14,284 nt of DNA from Clostridiales bacterium (GTDB lineage: Bacteria; Bacillota; Clostridia; Oscillospirales; Oscillospiraceae): assembly GCA_021205375.1 (NCBI GenBank), contig JAJPXR010000162.1, positions 1-14,284 on the forward strand, read 5' to 3'. Positions 12,246 through 14,284 of this stretch are shown piece after piece. The stretch's first letter is position 1, and each line of letters starts with the position of its first letter. A program made the translations under genes and the position numbers. The notes under the pieces were generated by a model. That model searched no databases. It saw only the letters and a list, made by a program, of their open reading frames with translations, and was not told the origin of the DNA.

Positions 12246-13640
12246 ATGGAGCAAAAATCCAACGCCTTTCTGGAAACGGAAAAGGTAGGCACCCTGATTC
12301 GGAAATACTCCGTCCCCTGCATTATTTCCCTGCTGGTTGCCGCGCTGTACAACATCGTAGACCAAATCTTTATCGCCAACGCCAGTTACCTTGGCTCCTA
12401 CGGCAACGCCGCCAACACAGTGGTGTTCCCGCTGACGGTGGTGGCCCTGTCCCTGGCCGTGATGATCGGCGACGGCTGCTGTGCCTTCGTCAGCATCAGC
12501 CTGGGGTCCAACAACAAGCAGAACGCCCACAAGAGCATCGGCAACGCCGTGGTGCTGTGCATCCTGGTCAGTATCTTACTGACCGCGGCTTATCTGGTGT
12601 TCCAGGAGCCAATTCTGACCCTGTTCGGCGGTCGGGTCAACGACAACACCTTTGCCCTGGCCAAGGAATACTTTTTCTGGATCACCCTGGGCGTGCCGTT
12701 TTATATGTTCGGCCAGGCCATGAACCCCATCATCCGGTCTGACGGCAGCCCCACCTTCGCCATGGCCTCCACTCTGGTGGGCGCGGCGTTCAACATCGTC
12801 TTTGACCCCATCTGCATCTATGTCCTCAAGTGGGGCATGATGGGCGCGGCGATTGCCACCATCACCGGCCAGATCATCACCGCCATCCTGTCTGTGTGGT
12901 ATCTGTTCCACATGAAGGCGGTGAAGCTGGAGCGGAGCAGCTTTGGCCTGTTCCCCGACCTGATGAAGCGCTTTCTCCCCCTGGGCATCACCAGCTTCCT
13001 GTCCCAGATCTCGCTGGTGATCTCCATGGCGGCGGTGCAGAATATGTGTACCAAATACGGCGCGCTGGACCCAGTCTTTGGGCAGGAGGAGTACGCCCAG
13101 ATCCCCCTGGCGGTGCTGGGCATCGTGATGAAGTTCTTCCAGATCGTCATCTCCATCGCCGTGGGCCTCTCCGCCGGGTGCATCCCCGTGGTGGGCTACA
13201 ACATCGGCGCCGGACGCAAGGACCGGGCCAAGAGCTTCTTCACCCATCTGCTGGCGCTGGAGGCTATCGTGGGCTTTGTGGCACTGCTCATCGTGGAGCT
13301 GTTCCCCCGGCAGCTCATCGGCATCTTCGGCGCAGCCAACGAGAGCGAGTACTACACCACCTTCGCCATCAAGTGCTTCCGCACCTACCTGTGCATGATG
13401 GTGCTGGCCACGGTGAACAAGGGCACCTTCATCTATCTGCAATCCATCGGCAAGGCGCTGGCCTCCACCGTTATCTCGCTGGTGCGTGAAATTGTGTTCG
13501 GCGTGGGCTTTGCCCTGTTGCTGCCCATGTTCTTCGGGCTGGACGGCCTGCTGTACTCCTTCCCGGTGGCGGATATTTTGACCTTCCTCATCGCGGCGGT
13601 GGTCATTCGGAGCACCTATAAAGAGTTGAGTACCGACTGA
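12246..13640 (+). CDS. MATE-family multidrug/organic cation exporter
   Basis: A 464-aa inner-membrane protein of about 12 hydrophobic helices, the usual length for MATE exporters, which use Na+ or H+ gradients to expel cationic drugs or metabolites. The family patterns YNIVDQIFIA (35-44), FGQAMNPIIRSDGSP to NIVFDPICIY (about 155-192), and SAGCIPVVGYNIGAGRKDRAKS in the second half are clear. It belongs to the NorM/MepA-like bacterial group; the substrate cannot be read from sequence. The ATG at 12246 has AGGAGG 8 nt upstream; 13 further codons are open but run through the terminator-like hairpin. Expression is probably governed by the structured leader. Confidence 0.93.
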   Translation: MEQKSNAFLETEKVGTLIRKYSVPCIISLLVAALYNIVDQIFIANASYLGSYGNAANTVVFPLTVVALSLAVMIGDGCCAFVSISLGSNNKQNAHKSIGNAVVLCILVSILLTAAYLVFQEPILTLFGGRVNDNTFALAKEYFFWITLGVPFYMFGQAMNPIIRSDGSPTFAMASTLVGAAFNIVFDPICIYVLKWGMMGAAIATITGQIITAILSVWYLFHMKAVKLERSSFGLFPDLMKRFLPLGITSFLSQISLVISMAAVQNMCTKYGALDPVFGQEEYAQIPLAVLGIVMKFFQIVISIAVGLSAGCIPVVGYNIGAGRKDRAKSFFTHLLALEAIVGFVALLIVELFPRQLIGIFGAANESEYYTTFAIKCFRTYLCMMVLATVNKGTFIYLQSIGKALASTVISLVREIVFGVGFALLLPMFFGLDGLLYSFPVADILTFLIAAVVIRSTYKELSTD

Positions 13641-13654
13641 TTTTCGTGTATAAT
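13626..13654 (+). promoter_or_regulatory. Promoter of the cytidylate-kinase-like gene
   Basis: TTGAGT (13626-13631) and a perfect TATAAT (13649-13654) are spaced by 17 bp. The -35 lies within the last codons of the MATE gene, so the kinase-like gene can be transcribed alone or by read-through. Confidence 0.75.
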
Positions 13655-13701
13655 AGATACACCGAACAGGAATAAACCCAAACTGAAAAGGAGGCAGAAC
13701 C

Positions 13702-14283
13702 ATGAACAGAATCATCACCATCAGCCGGGAGTTCGGCAGCGGCGGCCGCACTGTGGGCAAGCTGACCGCCGAAAAGCTGGGCATCCCCTGCTACGACCAG
13801 GAGCTGCTGGAGAAAATCGAGGAGAAGTCCGGCTTTAGCAAGGAGTATATCCAGGACCGGGGCGAGTACACCGCCCACGGTAGCTGGTTCATCAACGCCT
13901 TCGCCGGGCGGGACTCTACCGGCAAGTCCACCCAGGACTACCTGTGGAACCACCAGCGGGACGTGATCTTGGAGCTGGCGGAGGAAGGCCCCTGCGTCAT
14001 CGTGGGCCGCTGCGCGGACTACATCCTGCGCGGCTCGGCAGACTGCCTGCGGGTGTTCATCCACGCCAGCATGGGCAAGCGGGCCGCCCGCATCGTCCAG
14101 GTCTACGGCCAGCGGGAGGAGTCCCCGGAGAAGCGGCTGAAGGACAAGGACCAGCGCCGCCGGGCCTATTACCAGTACTACACCGACACCGAGTGGGGCG
14201 TGGCCCGGAACTACCACATCGCCCTGGACAGCGGCGAGCTGGGCATCGAGCGGTGTGTGGAGCTGATCTCCAGCCTGTACTGA
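13702..14283 (+). CDS. Cytidylate kinase-like family protein
   Basis: A complete 193-aa cytosolic P-loop-type protein. The N-terminus MNRIITISREFGSGGRTVGK carries the glycine-rich nucleotide loop characteristic of the cytidylate-kinase-like group (Cytidylate_kin_2), distinct from the canonical Cmk. The next block, AEKLGIPCYDQELLEKI, and the ATPase-like strand GPCVIVGRCADYILR (about 95-109) fit the family. A lid-like basic segment, EKRLKDKDQRRRAYYQYYTD, follows. Phosphorylation of CMP is inferred from family relation and not proven for this group. AGGAGG lies 7 nt before the ATG. It has its own promoter 48 nt upstream. Confidence 0.88.
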   Translation: MNRIITISREFGSGGRTVGKLTAEKLGIPCYDQELLEKIEEKSGFSKEYIQDRGEYTAHGSWFINAFAGRDSTGKSTQDYLWNHQRDVILELAEEGPCVIVGRCADYILRGSADCLRVFIHASMGKRAARIVQVYGQREESPEKRLKDKDQRRRAYYQYYTDTEWGVARNYHIALDSGELGIERCVELISSLY

Positions 14284-14284
14284 G

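Noticed and set aside
1..14284. CRISPR arrays, tRNA or rRNA genes, and phage or conjugation modules
   Set aside because: No regularly spaced repeats, no tRNA-like cloverleaf and no rRNA segments were seen. The TraX-family gene stands alone and does not indicate a conjugative element.

Overview
The window reads as chromosomal DNA from a GC-rich anaerobic gut Firmicute, most likely an Oscillospirales/Flavonifractor-like butyrate producer. This placement is inferred from a T-box-controlled archaeal-type prolyl-tRNA synthetase, a butyryl-CoA:acetate CoA-transferase close to the Faecalibacterium/Roseburia type, a pyruvate formate-lyase pair, and palindromic intergenic repeats of the kind common in these genomes. 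No database search was possible.

Layout. 1-1941 (minus): proS behind a consensus promoter and a long T-box leader with a CCC (proline) specifier; a further minus-strand gene may start at the left edge. 2001-2096: intergenic repeat copy A. 2199-3588 (minus): but, with its own terminator and promoter, and a Rex-like palindrome upstream. 3781-5321 (plus): a promoter, a ~310-bp MITE-like or structured element with 17-bp terminal inverted repeats, then a soluble PAS/histidine-kinase-like protein that seems to lack the phospho-accepting histidine. 5322-5705: a convergent intergenic region packed with perfect hairpins and repeat copy B. 5706-8826 (minus): pflB-pflA, with two hairpins between the genes and a strong promoter 220 nt upstream of pflB. 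9275-10087 (plus): TraX-family membrane protein. 10099-10331: a composite of repeat copies C and D in opposite orientation. 10392-11941 (plus): a small membrane protein translationally coupled to an SGNH-like lipoprotein. 12001-13640 (plus): a MATE exporter behind a leader containing two related terminator-like hairpins. 13702-14283 (plus): a cytidylate-kinase-like protein with its own promoter.

The metabolic genes fit together. PflB, activated by PflA, converts pyruvate to acetyl-CoA and formate; But releases butyrate from butyryl-CoA using acetate. The Rex-like site suggests NADH/NAD-responsive control of but.

The coding content is mostly ordinary. The features most worth a second look are non-coding: the duplicated attenuator in front of the MATE gene, the structured element in front of the kinase-like gene, the hairpin cluster at 5341-5675, and the modular repeat family.
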